NCBI GenBank assembly: GCA_011192155.1
Contig: DUEK01000006.1
Span: 1 to 62,827, forward strand
Length of the DNA: 62,827 nucleotides
From: Thermoflexia bacterium
GTDB lineage: Bacteria; Chloroflexota; Anaerolineae; B4-G1
Direction: 5' to 3'
Part shown: one piece after another, positions 31,454-41,391 of the stretch
Layout of the letters: every line of letters starts with the position of its first letter
How positions within the stretch are numbered: position 1 is the first letter of the stretch
Program-made: the position numbers and the translations under genes
Notes under the pieces: generated by a model
What the model saw: the letters and a program-made list of their open reading frames with translations, nothing else
Databases searched by the model: none
Told to the model about the DNA's origin: nothing

Positions 31454-32593
31454 TTACCCATATCCCATACGACGCAATTCTCTCTCGTCCCAGCGCCACT
31501 TTTTGCGCACCTTGACCCACAGGTCGAGATAAACCTGCCCGCCCGCCATGCGCTCAATCTCGCGCCGCGCCGCCGACCCGATCTGGCGCAACATTTGTCC
31601 TTGCTTGCCGATGATGATGCCCTTTTGAGAGTCTTTTTCGACAAAGACGTTGGCTCCCACGTAAACCACGCCGTTCTCCCGCTCCTTGAACTCTTCCACG
31701 ACGACGGCGACGGCGTGCGGTATTTCCTGGCGCATGTGGCGCAACACTTGTTCGCGGATCAGCTCGGCCCCGATCTCCCGTTCGGTCTGGTCGGTGACCT
31801 GGTCGCCGGGATAGTAGCACGGGCCTTCTGGCAGCGCAGCCACGATCAGTTCCAGCAGCTCGTCCAGGTTCTTGCCCTCGGTGGCGACCGTCATCATCCA
31901 TTCTTGATGGGATGGCGCCGCTTTCCAATACGCTTCGGTGTGCGCCTGAACTTTATCCGGCGGCAGCAAGTCCATTTTATTGAGCACCAGGATGACGGAA
32001 GCCGTCGCTGTGCTACCCTTTATATGGGAATGAGTCGCTGTGCTACCCTTTATATGGGAATGAGCCGCTGCGCTACCCTTTATATGGGAATGAGTCGCTG
32101 TGCTACCCTTTATATGGGAATGAGTCGCTGTGCTACCCTTTATATGGGAATGAGTCGCTGCGCTACCCTTTATATGAGAATGAGCCGCTGCGCTACCCTT
32201 TGCATAGGAATGGTGAGTCTGCTCTTGGATCAGCTTGGCGATGGCCCGGTCCTGCTCAGTAGGCGGCACGGAGACGTCCACCAGAAACAGCACCACGTCG
32301 GCGTCGGGGATGGCGTGGGTGGCCGTGGCGACCATCGTCTGGCCTAACTTGTGGCGTGGATGGTGCAAGCCAGGGGTATCTACAAAGATGACCTGATAAT
32401 CCTCGTGGGTGAGGATGCCCAGGATGCGGCTGCGGGTGGTCTGCGGCTTGGGCGAGACGATGGCTACCTTTTGCCCTACAAACCGGTTCATCAGCGTGGA
32501 CTTGCCAACGTTGGGCCGCCCGATGACGGCTACAAAGCCGGAGCGATGGCCTGCTGGTGTGGCATCCAGATCGTACAAGTCGTTATCCTGCAC
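31454..32593 (-). CDS. era: GTPase Era with in-frame tandem-repeat insertion
   Basis: Era binds 16S rRNA during 30S assembly. GRPNVGKST (G1), DTPGLHHPRHKLG (G3), NKMD (G4) and the KH domain with GIIIGKQGQMLRQIG are intact. GTG 32593 is chosen because it overlaps the preceding stop; an upstream extension to 32833 is antisense text of the neighbour gene. The 379-residue product is about 75 longer than usual because seven 30-bp units (32004-32213) add decapeptides of type HSHIKGS(T/A)A(T/A) between the helix ending AKLIQEQ and the G4 strand SVILVLNKMDLL. The insertion sits on a surface loop, so function is probably kept. Confidence 0.92.
   Translation of the reverse strand: MQDNDLYDLDATPAGHRSGFVAVIGRPNVGKSTLMNRFVGQKVAIVSPKPQTTRSRILGILTHEDYQVIFVDTPGLHHPRHKLGQTMVATATHAIPDADVVLFLVDVSVPPTEQDRAIAKLIQEQTHHSYAKGSAAAHSHIKGSAATHSHIKGSTATHSHIKGSTATHSHIKGSAAAHSHIKGSTATHSHIKGSTATASVILVLNKMDLLPPDKVQAHTEAYWKAAPSHQEWMMTVATEGKNLDELLELIVAALPEGPCYYPGDQVTDQTEREIGAELIREQVLRHMRQEIPHAVAVVVEEFKERENGVVYVGANVFVEKDSQKGIIIGKQGQMLRQIGSAARREIERMAGGQVYLDLWVKVRKKWRWDERELRRMGYG
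32004..32213 (-). repeat. Seven 30-bp tandem repeats inside era
   Basis: Units start at 32004, 32034, 32064, 32094, 32124, 32154 and 32184. Units 1, 2, 4 and 5 are identical; unit 3 differs at two sites (T to C), unit 6 at two, and unit 7 is the most diverged (TTTGCATAGG for TTTATATGGG). The 30-bp period keeps frame. There are no spacers, so it is not a CRISPR array. Identical units imply recent expansion by slippage or unequal exchange. Confidence 0.95.
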
Positions 32594-34016
32594 CCTGCAT
32601 CTTGCCTCCTTGCATATCCGGCGGAATCGGCAGCCCGAAAGCGTCCAGGATCGTCGGCGCGACGTCCATAAGCTGGCGGGCCGCCACACGTTGGCCTCTG
32701 CTATCCGCCGGATCGACCAGGATAAACATCCCGTTCTCGGCGTGATTGGCATCGTCGGGGCCGGTGTCGTTCTCAAAGGTATAGATGCCCCCGTGCCCAA
32801 AGCTGCCCACCGAACGCCAGGAGAGATCGCCAAAATAGACGATCAGATCGGGCGGAATGTTGCGTACTTCCCGATAGATCTCTTGCGGCTTGAAAACCCG
32901 CGTCCCGATGTCGCTGCCGTCCGGCGCGGGGATCGAGCACAGCGCCTCGGCCAGCTCGTCGCGGAACCGCTCGTACTGCGCGGCCGGGATCGTCCCCTGC
33001 GGTTCGCGCCCTTCCACGTTGAGAAAGATGCGGGCATAGTAGCCGCCGGAACCCCACACCTGGGTCTTTGCCCAGTCCACTTTTACATCACCGAAGCGGA
33101 TTAGCGCAGCGTCTCCCTTCCCCTCTGGCTCCTCCGCCAGTGTCAGGTAGCCCTCACGGCGCAGCCACTCGTTGACGCACATGCCGCCGTGCATCGCTTT
33201 GACGCCGTGATCGGAGACGACCAGGATGAACGTATCTTTGGGTACTCGCTCCAGCAGCGTGCCGATCTGCCGGTCCAAGTGGATGTAGTAATCGCGGATG
33301 GCGTGCTGGTACTTGTTGCCCGGCTCGTGGTTGGGGTGCGTGGTGTCGTGGTACTTCCACATGCCGTGGTGAATTCGATCCACTCCCATGTCCACGAACA
33401 TAAAAAAGTCCCACGGCTTGTTATCCAGCAGATAACGCATCACCTTGAACTGCTTCTCGTTCATCGCGTAAATCTGTTGGAGTAAGTAGTCCTTGTCCTC
33501 GGTGCGGAACTGGCGCACGTCCACGTCGTACTCCTCGCCTTCCAGTACGCGATCAATCTCGTAGCGCAGCTCGTTGGGGTGAGTATATTGCCTCTCCACC
33601 GACGGGGTGAGAAAGCTAGAGATGAGGCAGCCGTTGACCGGGCGGATCGGGTAGGTCTGCGGCACGCCGACCACGATGACGTGTTTGCCGGCCTCGCCCA
33701 GTATGTCCCAGACCCGTTTCTCTTTGACGGCTGTGCTGATGGCAATTCCCATCTTGTCATAGGAATAGTCGGCCCGATTGCGGAAGCCGTAAAAGCCCAA
33801 CACGCCGGGATCCTTGCTGCTGAGCATCGAACTCCAGGCCGGCACGGTGATGGCGGGGGTGGAGGACATCAGGTTGCCGTAAATCCCCCGCTCCATCAAT
33901 CCGCGTAGGTTGGGTAGTTGGTCGCGCCAGGTGTCAAAGACCAGTTCCGGCGCGCCGCAGTCCAGGCCAATGACCATAACCTTGGGCTGTTTCCGCCGGC
34001 GCAAGAACTTGAACAT
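32583..34016 (-). CDS. AlkP-superfamily phosphodiesterase/phosphatase
   Basis: A 477-residue metal-dependent hydrolase of the alkaline phosphatase superfamily (type I phosphodiesterase group). VMVIGLDCGAPEL gives the first metal Asp, STPAITVPAWSSML the nucleophilic Thr, MGVDRIHHGMWKYHD and LVVSDHGVKAMHGG the remaining Asp/His ligands, and FGHGGIYTF a late His. There is no signal peptide, so it acts in the cytoplasm. ATG 34016 follows GGAG. It begins 10 bases after sat-cysC and its stop overlaps the era start, so all three form one operon. Hydrolysis of a nucleotide or sulfonucleotide such as PAP or APS is a guess from context. Confidence 0.8.
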   Translation of the reverse strand: MFKFLRRRKQPKVMVIGLDCGAPELVFDTWRDQLPNLRGLMERGIYGNLMSSTPAITVPAWSSMLSSKDPGVLGFYGFRNRADYSYDKMGIAISTAVKEKRVWDILGEAGKHVIVVGVPQTYPIRPVNGCLISSFLTPSVERQYTHPNELRYEIDRVLEGEEYDVDVRQFRTEDKDYLLQQIYAMNEKQFKVMRYLLDNKPWDFFMFVDMGVDRIHHGMWKYHDTTHPNHEPGNKYQHAIRDYYIHLDRQIGTLLERVPKDTFILVVSDHGVKAMHGGMCVNEWLRREGYLTLAEEPEGKGDAALIRFGDVKVDWAKTQVWGSGGYYARIFLNVEGREPQGTIPAAQYERFRDELAEALCSIPAPDGSDIGTRVFKPQEIYREVRNIPPDLIVYFGDLSWRSVGSFGHGGIYTFENDTGPDDANHAENGMFILVDPADSRGQRVAARQLMDVAPTILDAFGLPIPPDMQGGKMQGAG

Positions 34017-34026
34017 GCTAAATCTC

Positions 34027-35835
<1,809 letters not shown>

Positions 35836-35918
35836 TCACCGCCAAGACGCAAAGAGCGCAAAGATTTTTAAGCAGGAGATCAAGAATATTCATTCGTGCG
35901 AGCTAAAATGTAAAGAAC

Positions 35919-36067
35919 TGGAGTCTGGCGTTTTTGTTCGTAGTGACGGCTTCAGCCGTCCAAAAGGCTCAAAAGCGGCTAAAGCCGCTACTACGAACCC
36001 CCATATCTAGCGCCTTTATTGTTGCCTACCCCAAGATGTGGGCATTCTGAAAATTTGCCAGACTCCA
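35919..36067 (+). mobile_element. R2 element, copy B
   Basis: 149 bp bounded by the perfect inverted ends TGGAGTCTGGC and GCCAGACTCCA. The GTTCGTAGT/ACTACGAAC stem encloses two 7-bp hairpins (GACGGCTTCAGCCGTC and AGCGGCTAAAGCCGCT), a three-way-junction fold; a further hairpin pairs CCCATATCT with AGATGTGGG. It is identical to copy C at 56459. Its right end abuts the truncated GIY-YIG gene and supplies a GTG with a few codons in frame. Confidence 0.85.
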
Positions 36068-36349
36068 GGGGTCTATATTCTCCGTTGCGCCGATGGTTCG
36101 TATTATACTGGACGCACCATAAATCTGGAGAAACGTCTGGCAGAGCATCAGTCAGGAGAAGGGAGTGACTGGACCAAACATCGTTTACCCGTTGAACTGA
36201 TGTTTGCACAAGAGATGCCGGGTGAGAACCATGCCTTTTTGGCCGAACTGCAAATCAAAAAATGATCGCGGGCGAAGAAGGAGGCGCTGATTGCTGGAGA
36301 TTGGGATATGTTGCGTTGGTTGGCCAAGAAACCCAAGTTCCGCAAATGA
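36064..36349 (+). pseudogene. GIY-YIG nuclease-domain protein, broken
   Basis: GVYILRCADGSYYTGRT with NLEKRLAEHQSG is the GIY-YIG fold of small UPF0213-type proteins, with the catalytic Tyr/Tyr/Arg. The usual first residues are missing because R2 copy B ends there. At 36263 a TGA replaces the TGG codon expected after the ELQIKK segment; beyond it the frame continues with family text (SRAKKEALIAGDWDMLRWLA) to a stop at 36347-36349. Hence there is one nonsense G-to-A change plus loss of the native start. A truncated peptide from a start inside R2 could still be made. Confidence 0.8.
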
Positions 36350-36402
36350 ATAGCGCCTTGGATACTATACTGAGCGCAATTGAGTTGAGTGAATTTGGAT
36401 TG

Positions 36403-36456
36403 GAGGCTTTAGCCGGATTTGACCCAGTTTTGCCACGTTTACCCGGCTAAAGCCTC
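36403..36456. repeat. Inverted repeat upstream of the redox island
   Basis: GAGGCTTTAGCCGG (36403-36416) and CCGGCTAAAGCCTC (36443-36456) are exact inverted copies. They are nested in a looser outer pair, ACTGAGCGCAA (about 36369) and TTGCGTTCAGT (about 36510). No gene lies between 36350 and 36609. Confidence 0.65.
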
Positions 36457-36609
36457 TATTCCGGCCCTCTTGCGATGTTTTCGAGACTGGAGCAATTCAC
36501 CCATTTGATTTGCGTTCAGTATATCAGTAGACCGCACCCTTCGATACGCTGCTCCACTTTGTTCCGCAGCTACTCAGGATGCTATCCTAGTTTGAGGAGA
36601 AATTTGGTT

Positions 36610-37098
36610 ATGGAAAAGATACTGCTAGTAGATCACGAAAAATGCACCGGCTGCCGATTGTGCGAGATGGCCTGTTCGGTCAAGCACACGGGCTTCAACA
36701 ATGCCAGCCGCTCCCGCATCCACGTCATCAAGTGGCCGCTGGAAGGGTTCAATCTGCCGATGTTGTGCCAGCAGTGTGAGGACGCGCCCTGCATCGCCGT
36801 CTGTCCCAAGGACGCCCTGTCCCGCGACCCCATCCTGGGCCGGGTGACGCTGAACTATGATCTGTGCATCGGCTGCAAGATGTGTGTGACCGCCTGTCCG
36901 TTCGGTGGTATGGGGATTGACGCCGCAGCCCGGCAGGTGATCAAGTGCGACCTGTGCGACGGCGAACCGATCTGCGTTCGTTTCTGCGACCCTGGCGCGC
37001 TCCAGTTCATCCCCGCCAGTTCGGTCAACCTGGTGAAGAAGCGGAACGCTGGACTGCAACTCTCGCAAGTGATGGGCAAGTCGTTTGTCAACAGATGA
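36610..37098 (+). CDS. Four-cluster ferredoxin, AOR/DMSO-reductase type
   Basis: A 162-residue cytoplasmic electron carrier with four [4Fe-4S] motifs: CTGCRLCEMAC, CQQCEDAPCIAVCP, CIGCKMCVTACP and CDLCDGEPICVRFC. The start KILLVDHEKCTGC is typical of the small subunits that accompany tungsten aldehyde:ferredoxin oxidoreductases. ATG 36610 follows TGAGGAGA; longer upstream frames lack homologous text. It is paralogous to the ferredoxin at 41388 and opens the redox island, though an R3-type element now separates it from the next gene. Confidence 0.88.
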   Translation: MEKILLVDHEKCTGCRLCEMACSVKHTGFNNASRSRIHVIKWPLEGFNLPMLCQQCEDAPCIAVCPKDALSRDPILGRVTLNYDLCIGCKMCVTACPFGGMGIDAAARQVIKCDLCDGEPICVRFCDPGALQFIPASSVNLVKKRNAGLQLSQVMGKSFVNR

Positions 37099-37100
37099 TT

Positions 37101-37277
37101 CAGCGATTCTCATTTTGGCAATAGATTGACGAGCGAGGCATCCTCAGATGCCGGTTTGGGTCTTGCAAACGCCGTCCGCGTCTCCGAACGCCGCCCGCGT
37201 TTCCGAACGCCGCCCGCGTTTCCGAACGCGCCGCATCTGAGGATGCTCACTCCTCGGTTTCAAAGTGAGAATTGCTG
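37101..37277. mobile_element. R3-type inverted-repeat element with near-exact 9-bp duplication
   Basis: Terminal repeats CAGCGATTCTCATTTT (from 37101) and AAAGTGAGAATTGCTG (to 37277) match at 14 of 16 positions and start with the same CAGCAATTC-type bases as the 16449 element. The flanks CAGATGATT (37092-37100) and CAAATGATT (37278-37286) agree at 8 of 9. Inside are GCATCCTCAGATGC and GCATCTGAGGATGC arms (37138-37151, 37233-37246) around three 19-bp direct repeats of type CGCCGCCCGCGTTTCCGAA. The left flank overlaps the ferredoxin stop codon; the right end lies just before the ligase ribosome site. Confidence 0.75.
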
Positions 37278-37306
37278 CAAATGATTGATAACTTGGAGGA
37301 ATGCTC

Positions 37307-39286
37307 ATGAACGCGAAAAAGCCGCTTTGGGCGCCCGATGAGAAACGCAAGGGTCAGGCCAATATGACTCGCTTTATTGCTTTTGTCAACGAAAAACACG
37401 GTCTTGAAATCAACTCGTATGCCCAACTGCACAATTGGTCGGTTGAAAACATACCGGACTTTTGGGCGGCCATGTGGGAATTTGGCGAGATTAGGGCTTC
37501 CCAAAACTATAGCGAGGTGGTTGATGAGGCCGCTTTGCTAACGGGCGAGTTTATTGGTGTAAAGTGGTTCAGAGGCGCTAGATTGAATTTTGCCGAGAAC
37601 CTCTTGAGGTACAGAGACGACCACCTGGCTTTCATATTCAGAGGAGAAACCCAAAAATCGGCCACAATGACCTACGCAGAACTCTATGACAGTGTGGCGC
37701 GCCTGGCTAAATCGCTGCGCGAGATCGGAGTTGCCCCGGGAGATCGGGTGGCCGCTTATATGCCCAACTTGATAGAAACAGCCATCGCTATGCTTGCCGC
37801 CACCAGCATCGGCGCTACGTGGGCCTCCTGCGCTACCGATCTCGGTCCCGCGGCGGCACTGGACCGTCTCGGTCAGGTGGAACCAAAAGTTCTCTTCACT
37901 GTAGACGGCTACTTTTACAAGAACAAGCTCTTCAATACCTTGGGAAACGCCGCCCAAGTGGCGAGGGAAATTCCCTCACTGGAAAAGGTGGTTGTGGTGC
38001 CCTACGCCACAGAAAAGCCCGACATCAGCCTGATCCCCAACGGGGTACATTACGAGGATTTCCTAGCTGAGGAAGATTACCTTCCTCTCCAATTTGAACA
38101 GTTGCCTTTCGATCATCCCGTGTATATCATGTTCTCCTCCGGAACTATGGGCAAGCCCAAATGCATGGTGCAGGGAGCGGGAGTTCTGATCAACCACCTG
38201 AAAGAGCTTTTGTTGCACACCGATTTGAAGCGTAAAGATAGAATCATGTACATCACAACCTGCAGTTGGATGATGTGGAACTGGCTACTGAGCTCCTTGG
38301 GGGTCGGAGCTACTGTGGTGCTGTACGACGGCAACCCCAATTATCCTGATACGGGAGCTATGTGGAAATTAATCCAGGATGAAAAGATAGCCGTTTTCGG
38401 CACCAGCGCAACCTACATTCATTACCTCCAAAAGCAGGGAGTCAAACCCGGTCAGGATTACGACCTGTCATCGTTGAAACAGATATCACAGACCGGGTCG
38501 GCCCTTTCGGCAGAGGGCTTTGAATACGTATACCGCGAAATCAAATCAGACCTGCATTTCAACTCGATCTCGGGTGGTACAGACATCAACGGCTGTTTTG
38601 CCGGTGGGAATCCTATCAGCCCGGTATACGCCGGCGAGTTACAGGGGCCGGCCCTGGCAATGAAGGTAAAGGCGTATGACGAAGAGGGGAATGCTATACT
38701 CGATCAGCAAGGAGAGCTTGTCTGTGAGGCTCCTGCTCCTTCCATGCCGCTTTACTTTTGGAACGATCCGGATAACCAAAGGTACAAAAATGCCTATTTT
38801 GATTACTACCCCGATGTGAATGTATGGCGTCATGGAGACTATATCGTGATACACGGCGACACAGGGGGCATAAGCTTTTACGGTCGCTCCGATGCCGTTT
38901 TGAAACCCGCCGGAGTGCGCATAGGTACGGCTGAAATATATAATATAGTGGAAGAACTGGAAGAGATTGCAGACAGTGTTGCTATAGGACAGGCCTGGCA
39001 GGGCGATCAGCGCATCATTCTTTTCGTAAAGGTTACTGAGGGTTTCTCTCTGACGGAGGAACTGAAAAACAAGATCAAAAAAGCACTGAAGAAAGATGCC
39101 TCGCCCCGGCACGTTCCGGCCGTGATCCTGGAGGCGCCGGATATTCCTTATACCTTTAGTATGAAAAAGGTCGAAAGTGCTATCATGAACATAATCAATG
39201 GCAGGCCGGTACTTAACAGGGACGCTTTGATCAATCCCGAATCGCTGGATTACTATGAACGGATCCTTCCCGAGTTACAGAGCTAG
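37307..39286 (+). CDS. Acetoacetate-CoA ligase
   Basis: A 659-residue ANL-superfamily ligase activating acetoacetate (or a close 3-oxoacid) to its CoA ester via an acyl-adenylate. The N-terminal WFRGARLNFAENLL with a tryptophan-rich preamble, YIMFSSGTMGKPKCMVQG (ATP loop, with Met where Thr is common), SGGTDINGCF, and HGDYIVIHGDTGGISFYGRSD (hinge) fit acetoacetyl-CoA synthetase. The last catalytic Lys is in YTFSMKKVES, where the usual text is SGKK(V/L)E. ATG 37307 is six bases after GGAGGA. Codon choice is visibly less GC-biased than in flanking genes, which suggests transfer. It lies inside the redox island. Confidence 0.88.
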   Translation: MNAKKPLWAPDEKRKGQANMTRFIAFVNEKHGLEINSYAQLHNWSVENIPDFWAAMWEFGEIRASQNYSEVVDEAALLTGEFIGVKWFRGARLNFAENLLRYRDDHLAFIFRGETQKSATMTYAELYDSVARLAKSLREIGVAPGDRVAAYMPNLIETAIAMLAATSIGATWASCATDLGPAAALDRLGQVEPKVLFTVDGYFYKNKLFNTLGNAAQVAREIPSLEKVVVVPYATEKPDISLIPNGVHYEDFLAEEDYLPLQFEQLPFDHPVYIMFSSGTMGKPKCMVQGAGVLINHLKELLLHTDLKRKDRIMYITTCSWMMWNWLLSSLGVGATVVLYDGNPNYPDTGAMWKLIQDEKIAVFGTSATYIHYLQKQGVKPGQDYDLSSLKQISQTGSALSAEGFEYVYREIKSDLHFNSISGGTDINGCFAGGNPISPVYAGELQGPALAMKVKAYDEEGNAILDQQGELVCEAPAPSMPLYFWNDPDNQRYKNAYFDYYPDVNVWRHGDYIVIHGDTGGISFYGRSDAVLKPAGVRIGTAEIYNIVEELEEIADSVAIGQAWQGDQRIILFVKVTEGFSLTEELKNKIKKALKKDASPRHVPAVILEAPDIPYTFSMKKVESAIMNIINGRPVLNRDALINPESLDYYERILPELQS

Positions 39287-39312
39287 TTCTGATTGGCTCC
39301 AGGGACATCAAA

Positions 39313-41391
39313 ATGGAGACGAACTCACGGGAGACCAACCACCGAATGAAAACCAAAGCAGAGCCATCGCATCCGCCGGTGTGGCTCTTGATGCCCGATT
39401 CGCAGCCCAAGCGCGCGCGGTCGGCCGAACGGCTGACTCGCCCGCGCCAGGCGGCTCCACCCCTGGACGAAGAGGCCTTGCGCGACCGCCTGCGCGCCAT
39501 CCGCACCGACACGGCCAATCACCTGGACGAGTTGCTGGGCCAATTGACGAGCACGTTGCAAGAGCAGTACGGCGTGACGTCACTGGAGGCGACTACGGCC
39601 CAGGAGGCAGCCGACGAGATCGCGCGGTTGGCCAGTCCATCGCGCCGCGTGCTGGTCAATCGCTCGGCGACCGTGGCCGAACTGCGCCCTTACCTGAAGG
39701 CGCACGGCCTGGAGATAGTGGAGACCTACGACGAGCAGTTCGTCCACCCAGACCAGGGCGTGGAGCGGTACTGGCAGCTCGAACCTCCCTCGGCCGAGAC
39801 GGCCTGGGAGGCTTTCCGTCCCCAAGCTATCACTCCATCGCCCCGCCAATCTACTGACATCGGCGTACTAGGCGTCAACGTTGCTGCCGCCAAAGACGGA
39901 ACAGTCTTTTTCGTACAGCACCTTTTCAACATATCCGACATACTGGAGCGAGCGAGCAAGATAGTGCTGGTGATCGGTGTCGAGCGCGTGGTGCGGGACC
40001 GGGATGCAGCGGCGTTCGTGGCTCGGTCTCAGGCCCGCTATGGCGCACTCAGCGTGGCGTTGGGTGTTCCCCGTCGAGGCGGTGACAGCAAGGGCGAGGT
40101 CCCTGTTGGACGGTCCCTCACCCCCGCATCCCCTGTCCGTGATGCGGCACATGTGCCTATGCACGCCATCCTGCTCGACAATGGCCGACGCGCATGGCTG
40201 AGCGATCCTCGCTATCAGGATCTGTTCCTGTGTATAGGATGTCGGAATTGCCTGCTCGAGTGCCCGACCCAGCCCTACTATGGAGGAGAGACGGGGTGGA
40301 CGCCGCGCGACTATTTGGCGGCTTTCCTGCGGGGGGACAGCTCTTCGCTGCGAGAGTGTATAACCTGTGGGCGCTGTGGTGCGCGTTGTCCGCTCGACAT
40401 TGACCTGCCTGCGATGATTTCTGAGGCCAAGGCGGAGGCAGGCGCTACCAGGTGGCAAGATCAGTTCTACTGCAACATCGGCACGCTGTTTCAGGCTTCC
40501 AGTCTGACCGCACCGCTGAGCAACTGGTTGTTCAACTGGCCGTTGGCTCGCCTGCCGATGGAGTGGGTCTCCGAGATGGATCGGGAGCGCAAGCTGCCCG
40601 CCTTTCACCGGAATACCTTCTTGAACCAATACCGTCGCCGGTCGTCCGCCCCCGCTTCTGGCCGCGCGGTGGTTTACTACCCCGGCTGCTATGCCAACTT
40701 TACCGATCCGGAACTGAGCTGGGCGGTCGTAGGTATCCTGGAGCGCAATGGTTTCCGGGTGTTGGTGCCAGAACATCAATGTTGTGGCGTGGCCTGCTTT
40801 CCCTACGGGGCCAAGGAACTAGCCCAGCGGTACGCTCGCCGGAGACTGAGAGTCTTTGGGCCACTGGCGCAGGAGGGGTACACGATCCTGGTGAGTTGCC
40901 CCAGTTGCGGCACGGCGCTGGAGCGCGACTTTCCCTATCTGCTGCCAGAGAGCGACGATGCACGGCTGGTCGCAGAACAGACGCGGGATGTCAGCGACTT
41001 TCTGTGGGCGTTGCATCAGAGGGGCGAATTGGACACTGACTTTGACCCACTGAAGCTGCGGGTGGGTTATCACACTCCCTGTCACTTGCGGGTGCGCGAC
41101 CTGGGCCCGGAGAACTTGCGATTGCTGGAGCTCATTCCAGGGATGGAGCCGATTGATATTGACCGGGGATGCTGCGGCATGGCCGGTTCTTTTGGCATGC
41201 GCCGCGCGCATCGGGAAGAGTCGCGCGAGATTGGGCGCTATCTGTTCGAGGAGTTGCGGTCGCCCGGCTATGACCTGGGCATCACCAACTGTGCCGGGTG
41301 TGAGATGCAGATGCGGGCCGGGTCGGGCCGGGACGTGGTCCACCCGCTCAAATTATTGTGGCGAGCCTATTCCAATAGCGGGTCGAAATGA
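39313..41391 (+). CDS. LUD-ferredoxin-CCG iron-sulfur fusion protein
   Basis: A 692-residue fusion. Residues about 45-290 resemble the LUD domain of LutB/LutC-type lactate-utilisation proteins (VNRSATVAELRPYL, GVNVAAAKDGTVFF). Then come two [4Fe-4S] motifs, CIGCRNCLLECP and CITCGRCGARCP (about 305-365), and two CCG domains (about 445-690): YYPGCYANF ... HQCCGVACF ... CPSCG and YHTPCHLRV ... RGCCGMAG ... CAGCEMQ, as in HdrB and GlpC. It is probably a cytoplasmic or membrane-peripheral electron-transfer or disulfide/quinone-linked reductase. Its stop overlaps the start of the next ferredoxin gene (ATGATGA), so the two are coupled. Confidence 0.85.
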   Translation: METNSRETNHRMKTKAEPSHPPVWLLMPDSQPKRARSAERLTRPRQAAPPLDEEALRDRLRAIRTDTANHLDELLGQLTSTLQEQYGVTSLEATTAQEAADEIARLASPSRRVLVNRSATVAELRPYLKAHGLEIVETYDEQFVHPDQGVERYWQLEPPSAETAWEAFRPQAITPSPRQSTDIGVLGVNVAAAKDGTVFFVQHLFNISDILERASKIVLVIGVERVVRDRDAAAFVARSQARYGALSVALGVPRRGGDSKGEVPVGRSLTPASPVRDAAHVPMHAILLDNGRRAWLSDPRYQDLFLCIGCRNCLLECPTQPYYGGETGWTPRDYLAAFLRGDSSSLRECITCGRCGARCPLDIDLPAMISEAKAEAGATRWQDQFYCNIGTLFQASSLTAPLSNWLFNWPLARLPMEWVSEMDRERKLPAFHRNTFLNQYRRRSSAPASGRAVVYYPGCYANFTDPELSWAVVGILERNGFRVLVPEHQCCGVACFPYGAKELAQRYARRRLRVFGPLAQEGYTILVSCPSCGTALERDFPYLLPESDDARLVAEQTRDVSDFLWALHQRGELDTDFDPLKLRVGYHTPCHLRVRDLGPENLRLLELIPGMEPIDIDRGCCGMAGSFGMRRAHREESREIGRYLFEELRSPGYDLGITNCAGCEMQMRAGSGRDVVHPLKLLWRAYSNSGSK

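Noticed and set aside
32004-32213. 30-bp repeats as a CRISPR array
   Set aside because: Units are directly adjacent with no spacers and are translated in frame inside era.
32594-32833. N-terminal extension of era
   Set aside because: The 80 extra codons are an alternative frame of the AlkP-family gene; GTG 32593 overlapping that gene's stop gives the normal Era N-terminus.
35919-36067. R2 as a tRNA or riboswitch
   Set aside because: There is no cloverleaf, no T-loop consensus and no gene-regulatory placement; three identical copies in different contexts fit a repeat element.
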